NCBI RefSeq assembly: GCF_039543245.1
Contig: NZ_BAABJJ010000001.1
Location: 1 to 64,000 of the forward strand
DNA length: 64,000 bases
Reading direction: 5' to 3'
Source: Algibacter_G agarivorans
GTDB taxonomy: Bacteria > Bacteroidota > Bacteroidia > Flavobacteriales > Flavobacteriaceae
Shown: in pieces, positions 13,673 through 23,256 of the stretch
Layout: every line of letters starts with the position of its first letter
Position numbering within the stretch: the stretch's first letter is position 1
Translations under genes and position numbers: made by a program
Notes under the pieces: generated by a model
What the model saw: the letters and a program-made list of their open reading frames with translations, nothing else
Told to the model about the DNA's origin: nothing
Database searches by the model: none

Positions 13673-16306
13673 CTAATTAAGACTTGCCAAACTTGTTTTT
13701 AATGTTTCAATCTTAGCTAAAGCATCAGCCTCTTTTTTCTTTTCACTTGCTACAACTTGTTCGGGTGCTCCTGCAACAAAACGTTCGTTTGACAGTTTCT
13801 TTTGCACAGATTTCAAGAAGCCTTCTGTATAACTCAATTCTTCAGTAAGTTTTTTAATTTCTGCTTCTACATCAATACTACCTGCCATTGGGATAAAATA
13901 CTCGTTAGATTTAACCCTAAAAGTCAATGCACCTTCAATAGCTTCAGAGGTGTTTTCAATACTTTCAAGATTTCCTAATTTGGCTATAACACCATCAAAA
14001 GTAGTGTTTGTATTTTCATTGTTAATTACTGAAAAACCAATAGCATCTTTAAACGCAATATTCTTTTGTTTTCTGATGTTTCTTATACCAGAAATTACTT
14101 CCGAAGCAAATTCAAATTCTGAAATCAAAGATTCATTTACAGATTTTACTTCTGGCCATTTAGCAACAATTAATGCTTCTTCAGGAGTTCTTTCTGAAAT
14201 ATACTGCCAAATGTCTTCTGATAAAAAAGGCATAAACGGATGCAAAACTTTTAAATTATTCTCAAAAGCCACAATGACCGCTTTATATGTTTTTATATCA
14301 ATTGGTTTTTGATATGCTGGTTTTATAATTTCTAATAACCAAGACGAAAAATCGTCCATAATTAATTTATAAATAGCCATTAAAGCATCACTTAATCTGT
14401 ATTTACTAAAATGATCTTCGATTTCTACTAAAGCTTTTTGAAACTTAGCTTCATACCACTCTAAACCTACTTTTGCGGTTTCTGGTTGCGGTATACTTTC
14501 ATCTATTTCCCAACCCTGAACCAATCGGAAGGCATTCCATATTTTGTTACCAAAGGCTTTTCCTTGTTGGCAAAGAGCTTCATCGAACATTAAATCATTT
14601 CCAGCAGCAGAGCTTAATAACAATCCAACACGAACGCCATCTGCACTATACGCTTCAATCAGTTTTAAGGCATCTGGAGAGTTCCCTAAAGATTTACTCA
14701 TTTTTCGGCGTTGCTTATCACGCACCAACCCTGTAAAATATACATTATTAAAAGGTTTTTCGCCTTTATACTCATATCCAGCCATAATCATACGAGCTAC
14801 CCAAAAGAATAAGATATCTGGCCCTGTTACTAAATCGTTGGTCGGGTAATAGTATTTTATATCTTCGTTTTCGGGGTTTCTAATACCGTCAAACACGCTC
14901 ATTGGCCACAACCAAGATGAGAACCAAGTGTCTAAAGCATCTTTATCTTGTTTTAAATCGGAAGCTTGAAGTTTTGAGTTTGAAGTTACGACTCTTGCCT
15001 TTTCTACTGCATTCTCAATGGTTTCAGCAACTACAAAATCTTCTTTTCCATCGCCATAAAAATAGGCTGGAATTTGTTGTCCCCACATCAATTGACGGGA
15101 AATATTCCAATCGCGAATGTTCTCCATCCAATGCCTGTAGGTGTTCTCAAACTTTTTTGGAAACAACTTGATATCTTCATCTTCCAACACCGACTTAATA
15201 GCGGGTTTTGCTAAATCTTCCATTTTTAAAAACCACTGATCGCTTAAACGTGGCTCTATAACAGCTTTTGTACGTTCAGAAGTCCCTACTTTATTAATAT
15301 GGGTTTCGGTTTTAACCAAAAAGCCTTTATCTTCTAATTCTTTGGTTATTTCTTTTCTAACGACAAAGCGATCTTTGCCTTCATAATGCAATCCAAAACT
15401 GTTTAAAGACGCATCTTCATAGAAAATATCAATAACTTCTAGCTTGTGCTTATCACCTAAATTTTTATCATTTTCGTCATGTGCAGGCGTAACTTTTAAG
15501 CATCCTGTACCAAATTCCATATCTACATAATCATCTTCAATTATTGGAATTATGCGATTACAAATAGGCACGATGGCTTTTTTACCACGCAAGTGAGCAA
15601 ATCGTTCATCATTTGGATTAATACAAATGGCAGTATCTCCAAAAATGGTTTCAGGACGTGTGGTTGCAATAGTTAGCACTTCATTACTTCCTTCAATTTT
15701 ATATTTTAAATAATACAGATTCCCTTGACGCTCTTCATGAATGACTTCTTCATCAGACAATGTCGTTTTAGCCTCAGGATCCCAGTTTACCATTCTGTAT
15801 CCGCGGTAAATCAAGCCTTTTTCATATAGATCAACAAAAACTTTAGTTACGGATTCACTCATGTCATCATCCATGGTGAATTTAGTTCTGTCCCAATCAC
15901 AAGAACAACCTAATTTTTTCAACTGTTCTAGGATAACGCCACCGTATTCATGTGTCCAATCCCAGGCATGCTTTAAAAATTCATCACGAGATAAATCATT
16001 TTTATCAATACCTTGTTCCTTCAATTTAGCTACTACTTTAGCCTCGGTAGCAATTGATGCATGATCTGTACCAGGCACCCAACACGCATTTTTTCCTAAT
16101 AAACGTGCACGACGAATTAAAACATCTTGAATGGTATTATTAAGCATATGCCCCATGTGCAATACTCCAGTAACATTTGGTGGAGGAATAACAATGGTGT
16201 AAGGCTCTCTTTCATCGGGTTCTGAATGAAAATAATTGTTTTTCATCCAGTAGTCATACCACTTACTTTCTACCTGACTTGCATCGTATTTTGATGGGAT
16301 TTGCAT
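13673..16306 (-). CDS. valS: Valyl-tRNA synthetase
   Basis: Charges tRNA-Val. About 877 residues. Seen: class I signature PPPNVTGVLHMGHM (HIGH), the editing (CP1) domain with TTRPETIFGDTA and GTGCLKVTPAHDENDKNLG, WNISRQLMWGQQIPAYF, the KMSKS loop RRKMSKSLGNSPD, an anticodon-binding helical domain, and the C-terminal coiled coil (AEIKKLTEELSYTEGFLKSV) typical of ValS. I chose the start MQIPSKYDASQVE (16306); an in-frame ATG at 16339 would add 11 residues. No T-box was seen upstream, as expected in Bacteroidota. Confidence 0.95.
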   Translation of the reverse strand: MQIPSKYDASQVESKWYDYWMKNNYFHSEPDEREPYTIVIPPPNVTGVLHMGHMLNNTIQDVLIRRARLLGKNACWVPGTDHASIATEAKVVAKLKEQGIDKNDLSRDEFLKHAWDWTHEYGGVILEQLKKLGCSCDWDRTKFTMDDDMSESVTKVFVDLYEKGLIYRGYRMVNWDPEAKTTLSDEEVIHEERQGNLYYLKYKIEGSNEVLTIATTRPETIFGDTAICINPNDERFAHLRGKKAIVPICNRIIPIIEDDYVDMEFGTGCLKVTPAHDENDKNLGDKHKLEVIDIFYEDASLNSFGLHYEGKDRFVVRKEITKELEDKGFLVKTETHINKVGTSERTKAVIEPRLSDQWFLKMEDLAKPAIKSVLEDEDIKLFPKKFENTYRHWMENIRDWNISRQLMWGQQIPAYFYGDGKEDFVVAETIENAVEKARVVTSNSKLQASDLKQDKDALDTWFSSWLWPMSVFDGIRNPENEDIKYYYPTNDLVTGPDILFFWVARMIMAGYEYKGEKPFNNVYFTGLVRDKQRRKMSKSLGNSPDALKLIEAYSADGVRVGLLLSSAAGNDLMFDEALCQQGKAFGNKIWNAFRLVQGWEIDESIPQPETAKVGLEWYEAKFQKALVEIEDHFSKYRLSDALMAIYKLIMDDFSSWLLEIIKPAYQKPIDIKTYKAVIVAFENNLKVLHPFMPFLSEDIWQYISERTPEEALIVAKWPEVKSVNESLISEFEFASEVISGIRNIRKQKNIAFKDAIGFSVINNENTNTTFDGVIAKLGNLESIENTSEAIEGALTFRVKSNEYFIPMAGSIDVEAEIKKLTEELSYTEGFLKSVQKKLSNERFVAGAPEQVVASEKKKEADALAKIETLKTSLASLN

Positions 16307-16598
16307 ACTTTGGAATAGTTTTTGAATAATGATAGGCAAAAGTACTTATATTTCTCTTTCTGTGAAAGCTAGACAAATAATGATTATCACTTATTTTAAC
16401 AGTTTTAAACAAATTAACAGAAAAGTTGTATATACCTTTAAATGAGTTAAATATGTTAATATGCATGCATTACATCTATTATTTTTGCAGATTATAGGAA
16501 AAGTAAGTATGTTTGACTTAGAAATGAATTAAAATAAATGAATTACCCTGTATTGTTAAGGATAAAAAAAAAGAATGAAAACCATAAAAAATAAACCC

Positions 16599-17015
16599 AT
16601 GAAACAATTAATTACACTTTTATTTATCGGATTAATCAGTTTTTCCGTTAACGCTCAAGCTGAAATTGAGTTTAAATCTGAAACTATTGATTATGGAACC
16701 ATTGAAAAAGGGTCTGACGGTGTTAGAGTTTTTGAATTTACAAACACCGGTAATGAGCCACTTATAATATCGGACGTAAAGTCTTCTTGTGGATGTACTA
16801 TTCCTTCAAAACCTAAAGACCCTATTTTACCAGGAAAAACAGGAGAAATTAAAGTAAAATACGATACCAATAGAGTAAATCCTATAAGAAAAACCATTAC
16901 GGTACTTTCTAACGCAAAAACACCTACTGTAGCTTTAAAAATTAAAGGTTTAGTTGTAGATTCAAGTAAAGTAAATCTACTTGAAAAGAAAGAGAAAAGT
17001 ATTGTGCAACAATAA
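16599..17015 (+). CDS. Exported DUF1573 domain protein
   Basis: A 138-residue exported protein. The signal peptide is MKQLITLLFIGLISFSVNAQA; I start at 16599 rather than the in-frame ATG at 16575, which would add eight polar residues. The DUF1573 (Ig-like, ASPM-SPD-2-Hydin-related) domain follows: FKSETIDYGTIEKGSDGVRVFEFTNTG, ISDVKSSCGCTIP, PGKTGEIKVKYDT, IRKTITVLSNA. The CGC pair is characteristic. Function unknown; very common in Bacteroidota. Confidence 0.88.
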   Translation: MKQLITLLFIGLISFSVNAQAEIEFKSETIDYGTIEKGSDGVRVFEFTNTGNEPLIISDVKSSCGCTIPSKPKDPILPGKTGEIKVKYDTNRVNPIRKTITVLSNAKTPTVALKIKGLVVDSSKVNLLEKKEKSIVQQ

Positions 17016-17035
17016 AATATATTACCAATAAATTT

Positions 17036-17069
17036 AAGGCTTAAACATTATAATGTTCAAGCCTTTTTT
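17036..17069. terminator. Terminator between DUF1573 and aspartyl protease genes
   Basis: Stem AAGGCTTAAACATTA / TAATGTTCAAGCCTT followed by T-run; one internal mismatch. Convergent genes end on both sides. Confidence 0.75.
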
Positions 17070-17071
17070 TG

Positions 17072-18409
17072 TTAAAACAACTTTTGTAATTGAAAGTAAA
17101 AAGTCAAAATCTTGCCATTTCTATCTACTTTTAATTTGATTTTTTTACCAGCATCATCATAAAACATTTCCATAATTTGTTGTAATGAATATTGATGCAC
17201 TTGTTTATTATTGACACTAAGGATAATATCTCCAATAAGTAAACCTGCATTTTTTGCTGGGGAATCTTCACGCAATTCCACTATAGTATAAGCAGGTTTT
17301 AATGATATTTTGTATTGCGTATTTATAACAATTTTATTGTTGTTCTCCATTTCATTATTCTCGAAAATACTCTTACCTGTTATATTGTTTTTATTCACTT
17401 CTTTTACAAGCCTTACGCCATCATGCTCTAATTCAATACCACTTTTATTATGACTAAATTTTTCTTTGAAGTGTCTGTTTTTTTTTAAAGTCACCATTGC
17501 TTTTTGATAATCAAAAACAACATCAAATCGTTTTAACATATTGCCCGACAAACTCCCATTACGATTTTTAATCTGTTTAGCAAACAATACAGAAGTAGAA
17601 TCTGGAAATGCTACATTGGCATTTTTAAGGGTAAAACTTTTCAGGAAAAACGCATTCACTTTAGAGCGTTTTCCATAGACACTTCCACTAAGTCCATGAC
17701 CCAGAAAATCTACAAAAAAATTATTGCTTGACTTTATACCTAAAGAATCATTTTCAAATAACCACAAAGCGTCACTCCCACCAGAATCTATCAACAATTT
17801 AACAGGGATTTTTCTTTCTTCTATCTTAACTTCAGCATTAATATATGGCTTACCATTGTAAAACTCTAAATTAAAACGTTCGCACTTTTTACATGATTTA
17901 TATTTAAACACCTCTGGCACAGTTAATTTCAAGTATCCCGAAGAGTAATTTATTTCTATTATCAAATCCCTAAATAAATCAAAACCTATAATGCCATGAA
18001 CAGGAATACCGAGTTTAGAAGCAAAATTTAATTTGTTATTAAAAACGGCATATAAATCTTGATTTAACTTAATAGCATCGCCAATTTTAAAAATATTATT
18101 TCTGGATTTTAAAGCCTCAACAGATTCACCTTCACCCAAACCTCTTAAATAAATCTTTTCTGTATCCTTTATTTTCAGGGTATCTGCAACATTTAAAAAA
18201 TTAAAAATAATAGGCTTACTAACACCTGTGTCTAATATAAAAGATAGCGTAACCCCATTTATTTCAACTGGAATTACCACCAAATTATTTATTAATTTAA
18301 ACTTAATTTTATCTGACTGTTTCTTATTTTGAATAACAAACTTGTCTTGAGAAAAGCCAGAATAGCTCAAACAAAATAAAAACAATAGGTAGGTTAGACA
18401 TTTTTTCAT
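17072..18409 (-). CDS. Exported retropepsin-like aspartyl protease with PDZ domain
   Basis: A 445-residue protein with signal peptide (about 1-20). Two aspartyl-protease-like repeats are visible: LSFILDTGVSKPIIF (about 54-68) and VKLLIDSGGSDALW (about 203-216), each with the D-[ST]-G triad, so it can form a pseudo-dimeric retropepsin fold. A PDZ domain ends the protein (about 360-445: IVELREDSPAKNAGLLIGDIILSVNNK). This architecture is common in Bacteroidota; substrates are unknown. The gene is single and convergent with DUF1573. Confidence 0.85.
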   Translation of the reverse strand: MKKCLTYLLFLFCLSYSGFSQDKFVIQNKKQSDKIKFKLINNLVVIPVEINGVTLSFILDTGVSKPIIFNFLNVADTLKIKDTEKIYLRGLGEGESVEALKSRNNIFKIGDAIKLNQDLYAVFNNKLNFASKLGIPVHGIIGFDLFRDLIIEINYSSGYLKLTVPEVFKYKSCKKCERFNLEFYNGKPYINAEVKIEERKIPVKLLIDSGGSDALWLFENDSLGIKSSNNFFVDFLGHGLSGSVYGKRSKVNAFFLKSFTLKNANVAFPDSTSVLFAKQIKNRNGSLSGNMLKRFDVVFDYQKAMVTLKKNRHFKEKFSHNKSGIELEHDGVRLVKEVNKNNITGKSIFENNEMENNNKIVINTQYKISLKPAYTIVELREDSPAKNAGLLIGDIILSVNNKQVHQYSLQQIMEMFYDDAGKKIKLKVDRNGKILTFYFQLQKLF

Positions 18410-18531
18410 TAAAAAGCAGCTAATTTTGACATTATCAATTTACAAATCTTTAGAGTAGCATAATTTTTTAAAGCTGTTTTTTAAAAAAACTTTAAGATAA
18501 TTTTCTCAACTTTGCAACTAAACCTCTATAA

Positions 18532-19722
18532 ATGCCATCAATATCTATAAAGGGGCAGTTAATGCCTCAATCGCCCATACGAAAATTAGTGCCTTTTGCC
18601 GAACAAGCTGTTAAAAACGGTAAATCCATTTACTACTTAAATATTGGGCAACCAGATATAAAAACGCCAAAAATTGCTTTACAAGCAGTTAAAGATAGTA
18701 AAATAGACACCCTTGCGTATTCAAGGTCTGAAGGTTCTGAAATTTATAGACAAAAAATTTCCGACTACTATAAAAAACACGATATTGATGTATCTCATGA
18801 GGATATTATTGTAACTACGGGAGGTAGTGAAGCCCTTCTTTTTGCATTTGGAAGCGTTATGGATGTGGAAGACGAAGTTATTATTCCTGAACCATTTTAT
18901 GCTAATTATAATGGATTTTCAATAGCATCTGGGGTAAAAGTAGTTCCAATAATTTCTAAAATAGAAGATAATTTTGCATTACCTCCAATTGAAGAGTTTG
19001 AGAAATTAATCACACCAAAAACCAAAGCTATATTAATTTGTAATCCGGGAAACCCAACAGGGTACTTATATTCAAAACAAGAAATACAAAAACTAGCTGC
19101 TATTGTAAAAAAACATGACCTGTTTTTATTAGCAGATGAAGTATATAGAGAATTCGTGTATGATGGTAATACTCATTACTCCATAATGCAAGAAGAAGGC
19201 TTAGAGGACTACGCAATAATGATTGACTCAGTATCAAAACGTTACAGTATGTGTGGCGCAAGAATTGGTTGTTTAGTTTCAAAAAATAAAGATGTAATTC
19301 AAACGGCGCTAAAATTTGCGCAAGCACGTTTAAGCCCACCTACTTTAGCTCAAATAGCAAGTGAGGCTGCCCTAGAAACACCACAAAGTTATTTTGATGC
19401 TGTTATTGACGAATATGTAGAACGAAGAAATACGTTAATTACTGAATTACAAAAAATAGAAGGTGTAAAAGTAGCAAAGCCAAAAGGTGCTTTTTATTGT
19501 ATAGCAGAATTACCCATTAAAAATTCTGATCATTTTGCGCAATGGCTTCTTGAAGATTTTGAATTGAATGGCGAAACCATTATGGTAGCTCCCGCTGGTG
19601 GATTTTATTCAACACCTGGCGCTGGTTTAAACCAAATTAGAATTGCTTATGTACTTAAAAAAGAGAGCTTGATAAAAGCCGTAAATATTTTAAAAGAAGC
19701 CCTAAAAGTTTATAAAGACTAG
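18532..19722 (+). CDS. PLP-dependent aminotransferase (class I/II)
   Basis: A 396-residue fold-type I aminotransferase. Seen: YYLNIGQPDIKTPK near the N-terminus, AYSRSEGSEIYRQ, VTTGGSEALLFAFG, NPGNPTGYLYS, LADEVYREFVYDG, the PLP-lysine motif DSVSKRYSMCGARIGC, and the C-terminal RIAYVLKKESL with the carboxylate-binding Arg. Substrate may be aspartate, aromatic or branched amino acids; it cannot be narrowed. Its stop codon overlaps the GTG start of murB, so the two are coupled. Confidence 0.9.
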   Translation: MPSISIKGQLMPQSPIRKLVPFAEQAVKNGKSIYYLNIGQPDIKTPKIALQAVKDSKIDTLAYSRSEGSEIYRQKISDYYKKHDIDVSHEDIIVTTGGSEALLFAFGSVMDVEDEVIIPEPFYANYNGFSIASGVKVVPIISKIEDNFALPPIEEFEKLITPKTKAILICNPGNPTGYLYSKQEIQKLAAIVKKHDLFLLADEVYREFVYDGNTHYSIMQEEGLEDYAIMIDSVSKRYSMCGARIGCLVSKNKDVIQTALKFAQARLSPPTLAQIASEAALETPQSYFDAVIDEYVERRNTLITELQKIEGVKVAKPKGAFYCIAELPIKNSDHFAQWLLEDFELNGETIMVAPAGGFYSTPGAGLNQIRIAYVLKKESLIKAVNILKEALKVYKD

Positions 19723-20735
19723 TGCAAATTCAACAAAACATATCTTTAAAACCCTTTAATACATTTGGTATTGATGCGAAAGCGAAATATTTTGTTTCAG
19801 TAGCTAATATTCATGATTTAAAAGACATTTTATCTTTACAAGATTATCCCAAAAAATTAATATTAGGCGGTGGTAGCAATATGTTACTTACCAAAAATTT
19901 TGACGGTTTGGTTATTCATATTAATTTAAAAGGAATTGATATTGTTTCTGAAAATGAAGACTTTGTTTTTGTAAAAGCCAAAGCAGGCGAAAATTGGCAC
20001 GACTTTGTACTCTGGTGTATTAACAATGATTTTGGCGGTGTAGAAAATTTATCTTTAATCCCTGGAAATGTAGGCACTGCACCTATTCAAAATATTGGTG
20101 CTTATGGAATTGAACTAAAAGACACGTTTGAGTCTTGTGAAGCCATGTCATTAAAAACAAACACATTACAAACTTTTACCAAAACCGATTGCGATTTTGG
20201 ATATAGAAATTCTATTTTCAAACAACACGCAAAAGGGCAATATATTATTACAAATGTCGTTTTTAAACTCACTAAGCACAACCATAAATTGAATATTAAT
20301 TATGGTACTATTGCTTCACAATTAGAGTTTATGCAGATTACCAATCCTACTATTCAAGACATTTCAAAAGCTGTTATTAACATTAGGGAAAGTAAATTAC
20401 CTAATCCAAAAGCAATTGGCAATAGTGGTAGTTTTTTTAAAAACCCTGTAATATCTAAAACACTTTTTAACACCTTAGTTGAAAATTTCAAGGACATACC
20501 AAGCTACCCTGTTTCAGATAACGAAGTAAAAGTACCTGCGGGTTGGCTTATTGAAAAAGCAGGCTTTAAAGGCAAGCGGTTTGGTGATTACGGCGTACAT
20601 AAAAATCAGGCTTTAGTACTTGTGAATTACGGAGATGCCAAAGGTTCAGACATCTTAAATCTTTCAAAATTAATCCAAAAAACAATTCAACGTATTTTTG
20701 GAATTTCCATTGAAACCGAAGTAAACATCTTATAA
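19722..20735 (+). CDS. murB: UDP-N-acetylenolpyruvoylglucosamine reductase
   Basis: Reduces UDP-GlcNAc-enolpyruvate to UDP-MurNAc in peptidoglycan synthesis, using FAD and NADPH. 337 residues, the length of type I MurB. Seen: NTFGIDAKAKYF, FAD-binding LILGGGSNMLLT, GVENLSLIPGNVGTAPIQNIGAYG, DCDFGYRNSIFK (catalytic Tyr region), GNSGSFFKNPV (catalytic Ser) and PAGWLIEKAGFKG. Start is GTG, overlapping the preceding stop (TAGTG). No other starts fit better. Confidence 0.93.
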   Translation: MQIQQNISLKPFNTFGIDAKAKYFVSVANIHDLKDILSLQDYPKKLILGGGSNMLLTKNFDGLVIHINLKGIDIVSENEDFVFVKAKAGENWHDFVLWCINNDFGGVENLSLIPGNVGTAPIQNIGAYGIELKDTFESCEAMSLKTNTLQTFTKTDCDFGYRNSIFKQHAKGQYIITNVVFKLTKHNHKLNINYGTIASQLEFMQITNPTIQDISKAVINIRESKLPNPKAIGNSGSFFKNPVISKTLFNTLVENFKDIPSYPVSDNEVKVPAGWLIEKAGFKGKRFGDYGVHKNQALVLVNYGDAKGSDILNLSKLIQKTIQRIFGISIETEVNIL

Positions 20736-20751
20736 TCTAAAAAGAAATTTT

Positions 20752-20759
20752 TAACTTTG
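20752..20759 (+). promoter_or_regulatory. Promoter -7-like element for the sigma/anti-sigma pair
   Basis: TAACTTTG fits the TAnnTTTG -7 consensus, 45 nt before the sigma factor start. No good TTTG is present 19-21 bp upstream, so this is only a half-match. Confidence 0.35.
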
Positions 20760-20803
20760 ACGTTATAGAATAACTTAAAAAAATATACTAAAACCAACTT
20801 ACC

Positions 20804-21334
20804 TTGATTTCAGCTATAGAAAAACAAATAGTTTCCTTATTACAGAATGGTGATAAAAAAGCCATTAACTTACTGTATGAAAATTATGCTGATTCATTAT
20901 ATGGTGTCATTCAAAAAGTGATTTCTGATGAAGACACAGCCCAAGATGTGCTTCAAGAAACCTTTGTTAAAATATGGAGATATTCAAAAAAATACGACTC
21001 TAGTAAGGCGAAGTTATTTACTTGGTTATACAGAATTGCTTATAATACAGCAATAGATAAGGTTAGGTCTCAAAAAAACAAAAATAGTAAAGAAGTCCAA
21101 ATGGAAACTTCTACCGTATATAAAGTAAGTTCCAACGAATTAAATCAGGATGTTTTAGATATAAAAAAGCATCTAAGCAGTTTGGACGAAAAATATCAAA
21201 TCGTTATAAATGCACTCTTTTTTGAGGGAATGACCCAACAAGAGGCTAGTGATGAACTTGATATCCCGTTAGGAACCATAAAATCGAGATTAAAAATTGG
21301 ATTACGTGAATTGAAAAAAATTTACAATCCTTAA
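20804..21334 (+). CDS. ECF RNA polymerase sigma factor
   Basis: A 176-residue sigma-70 family factor of the extracytoplasmic function type. Region 2: INLLYENYADSLYGVIQKVI...DEDTAQDVLQETFVKIWRY, KLFTWLYRIAYNTAIDKVR. Region 4: LDEKYQIVINALFFEGMTQQEASDELDIPLGTIKSRLKIGLREL. No ATG is available at the right place; TTG at 20804 is the likely start. The anti-sigma factor gene follows after 12 bp and probably controls it. Confidence 0.9.
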   Translation: MISAIEKQIVSLLQNGDKKAINLLYENYADSLYGVIQKVISDEDTAQDVLQETFVKIWRYSKKYDSSKAKLFTWLYRIAYNTAIDKVRSQKNKNSKEVQMETSTVYKVSSNELNQDVLDIKKHLSSLDEKYQIVINALFFEGMTQQEASDELDIPLGTIKSRLKIGLRELKKIYNP

Positions 21335-21346
21335 TCAAACAAAGTC

Positions 21347-22135
21347 ATGAATGCGAAAATAACAACTTTTTTAAATTCTGGCCTATTAGAAAAATATCTA
21401 CTAGGTGAAACTACTTCTGTTGAAACTGAAATGGTGGAATCTCATATTTCAAAATACCCAGAAGTGCAGAATGCCTACAACACTTTGCAATTCAATTTAG
21501 AAGTGGTTGCAAAAAGCAATGCTGTTGAAGCCCCTAAAGACATCTTAAATAATATTTTAGATGAACTTGATGACACACCCGTTGTTAAATTAAACACATC
21601 ATATAGATACAAGAAATGGTATAAATTTACTGTAGCCGCCAGTGTTGCAGCCTTAATTTTTGCCGGTACTTCGTATTTATTTTATAATCAAAATCAAAAA
21701 CTTTCTAATGAAAATCAGATTGTAGTTGATGAACTTTTTGATTTACGTGGTGATATTGAGCAAAACAATAAAATGCTTGATAAAGTAATGAGACAACTTT
21801 TAAAGCTTAACAATCCTGAAACTGAAAAGTATATCATTACAGGAAATGACAGAGCAAAAGATTTAAGAACAGTCGCCTACATTAATGCTAAAGAAAAAAC
21901 ATCTATGATTGATGTGGTGTCTTTACCACAGTTACCAGAAGAGCAATGCTACCAAATATGGGCTGAATTGCAAGACAAAATGGTCAATTTAGGTATTTTA
22001 AATGAAGCTGACAGAAAACTAATGTCTATACCTTATGCAGAAAATGCATTAGCACTAAAAATTACCATAGAGCCTAAAGGCGGTAATAGTATTGCATCAG
22101 TAAATAACGCTGTAGCTCGAATTAATTTACAATAA
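21347..22135 (+). CDS. Anti-sigma factor with RskA-like C-terminal domain
   Basis: A 262-residue membrane protein next to an ECF sigma gene. The N-terminal cytoplasmic part (LLEKYLLGETTSVETEMVESHISKYPEVQNAYN) is the sigma-binding helical module, without a zinc-binding HxxxCxxC signature. One membrane helix lies at about 93-110 (FTVAASVAALIFAGTSYLF), followed by a coiled segment (about 115-160) and an extracytoplasmic RskA-type domain (SLPQLPEEQCYQIWAELQDKMVNLGIL, ALKITIEPKGGN). It should hold the sigma factor at the membrane until a signal releases it. Confidence 0.85.
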   Translation: MNAKITTFLNSGLLEKYLLGETTSVETEMVESHISKYPEVQNAYNTLQFNLEVVAKSNAVEAPKDILNNILDELDDTPVVKLNTSYRYKKWYKFTVAASVAALIFAGTSYLFYNQNQKLSNENQIVVDELFDLRGDIEQNNKMLDKVMRQLLKLNNPETEKYIITGNDRAKDLRTVAYINAKEKTSMIDVVSLPQLPEEQCYQIWAELQDKMVNLGILNEADRKLMSIPYAENALALKITIEPKGGNSIASVNNAVARINLQ

Positions 22136-22153
22136 GACAGACTACTTAAAATA

Positions 22154-22189
22154 AAAAAGAGCCTCATTTTATAAAATGAGGCTCTTTTT
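22154..22189. terminator. Strong bidirectional terminator
   Basis: A 17-bp perfect stem, AAAAAGAGCCTCATTTT / AAAATGAGGCTCTTTTT, with a 2-nt centre. It ends the sigma/anti-sigma unit and the convergent aquaporin gene. Confidence 0.85.
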
Positions 22190-22206
22190 GCTACAAAAAC
22201 TCTAAA

Positions 22207-22893
22207 CTATTCTTTATCAAACAAAGCTTTATGGATAAAACCAGCAACAATAGCACCCGCAATTGGAGCGACCCAAAATAACCAAAGTTGCCCAGTGAAT
22301 TCTCCGCCAGCAAATAATGCCTGACTTGTAGAACGTGCCGGATTAACAGATGTATTTGTTATTGGAATACTAATTAGGTGTATTAAAGTTAATCCTAAAC
22401 CAATTGCTATAGGCGCAAATCCTTTTGGCGCTCTAGAATTGGTGCTTCCCAAAATAATTAACAAGAAAAACATAGTTAATAAAAATTCTGCAATTAAAGC
22501 GGCAGTCATGGAATAGCCATCAGGTGATAAATCCCCATATCCATTAGCGGCAAAACCTCCTATAGTAACAAAATCCGATTTGTTAGTTAGAATCAAGTAT
22601 AATGCTCCTGCTGCTGCAATAGCCCCTACTAATTGAGCAATAATATATCTTATTAAATCTTTAGCCTCAAACTTTCCCCCTGCCCATAAACCTAATGAAA
22701 CGGCTGGATTAAAATGACCTCCAGAAATATGACCAACAGCATAGGCCATAGTTAATACAGTGAGACCAAAGGCTAAAGCTACACCAGCAAAGCCAATTCC
22801 TAAGTCTGGATAACCTGCTGCAAAAACGGCACTACCACAGCCTCCAAAAACAAGCCAAAAAGTTCCAAAAAACTCTGCAAATAATTTTTTCAT
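22207..22893 (-). CDS. aqpZ: Aquaporin Z-type water channel
   Basis: A 228-residue MIP-family channel with six membrane helices and two half-helices. Both NPA motifs are intact: GHISGGHFNPAVSLG (about 54-68) and ITNTSVNPARSTSQA (about 177-192). The residues around the second NPA (NPARS with R) are those of water-selective AqpZ rather than a glycerol facilitator. Transcribed alone from the opposite strand of its neighbours. Confidence 0.92.
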   Translation of the reverse strand: MKKLFAEFFGTFWLVFGGCGSAVFAAGYPDLGIGFAGVALAFGLTVLTMAYAVGHISGGHFNPAVSLGLWAGGKFEAKDLIRYIIAQLVGAIAAAGALYLILTNKSDFVTIGGFAANGYGDLSPDGYSMTAALIAEFLLTMFFLLIILGSTNSRAPKGFAPIAIGLGLTLIHLISIPITNTSVNPARSTSQALFAGGEFTGQLWLFWVAPIAGAIVAGFIHKALFDKE

Positions 22894-23017
22894 AATTAAA
22901 TAATTTTAATTGGTTAGAAATTTAAATGTACAAATAATTAATAATTAGACACTAAAAAGCCAAATAGTCACATCCATTTCAGTATGGTTTCTTATAAATT
23001 TTATTATCTAAAAGCAT

Positions 23018-23025
23018 TATCTTTG
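23018..23025 (+). promoter_or_regulatory. Promoter -7 element before 23047
   Basis: TATCTTTG matches the -7 consensus TAnnTTTG exactly, 21 nt upstream of the first ATG of the four-gene run 23047-26120. The -33 box is weak. Confidence 0.45.
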
Positions 23026-23046
23026 TAAAAATTATTACAAATTCGA

Positions 23047-23250
23047 ATGAAACTTCTATTAATAACCATCATTTTATTAGGACTAGGAATTGCAGGTATT
23101 GCCATAAAAATTTGGGCAAAAAAAGATGGCAAATTTGCCGGTACTTGTGCAAGTCAAAACCCAATGCTTAATACAGAAGGTGAGTCTTGTGGCTATTGTG
23201 GCAAAACACCAGACCAATTTAGCGATTGTAACGAACCTCAACATTCATAA
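23047..23250 (+). CDS. Small membrane-anchored or secreted protein with Cys motif
   Basis: A 67-residue protein with one N-terminal hydrophobic helix (about 3-22, LLLITIILLGLGIAGIAIKIW) and a polar region with four cysteines: GTCASQNP, SCGYCGK and DCNEP. The conserved spacing suggests a small metal or disulfide site outside the membrane. Proteins like this precede the GT2 gene in other Flavobacteria as I recall; function unknown. The glycosyltransferase gene begins 6 bp downstream. Confidence 0.75.
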   Translation: MKLLLITIILLGLGIAGIAIKIWAKKDGKFAGTCASQNPMLNTEGESCGYCGKTPDQFSDCNEPQHS

Positions 23251-23256
23251 TACTTT

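Noticed and set aside
14473..15171. Several plus-strand open frames inside valS
   Set aside because: They lie entirely opposite well-conserved valyl-tRNA synthetase motifs; shadow frames.
16307..16574. T-box or leader attenuator before valS
   Set aside because: No T-box sequence or Val-rich leader ORF was seen upstream on the minus strand; T-boxes are not expected in this phylum.
20804..21334. Sigma factor gene as broken because it lacks an ATG
   Set aside because: TTG start fits well, as also for the second ECF sigma gene and kynU; the domain is complete.
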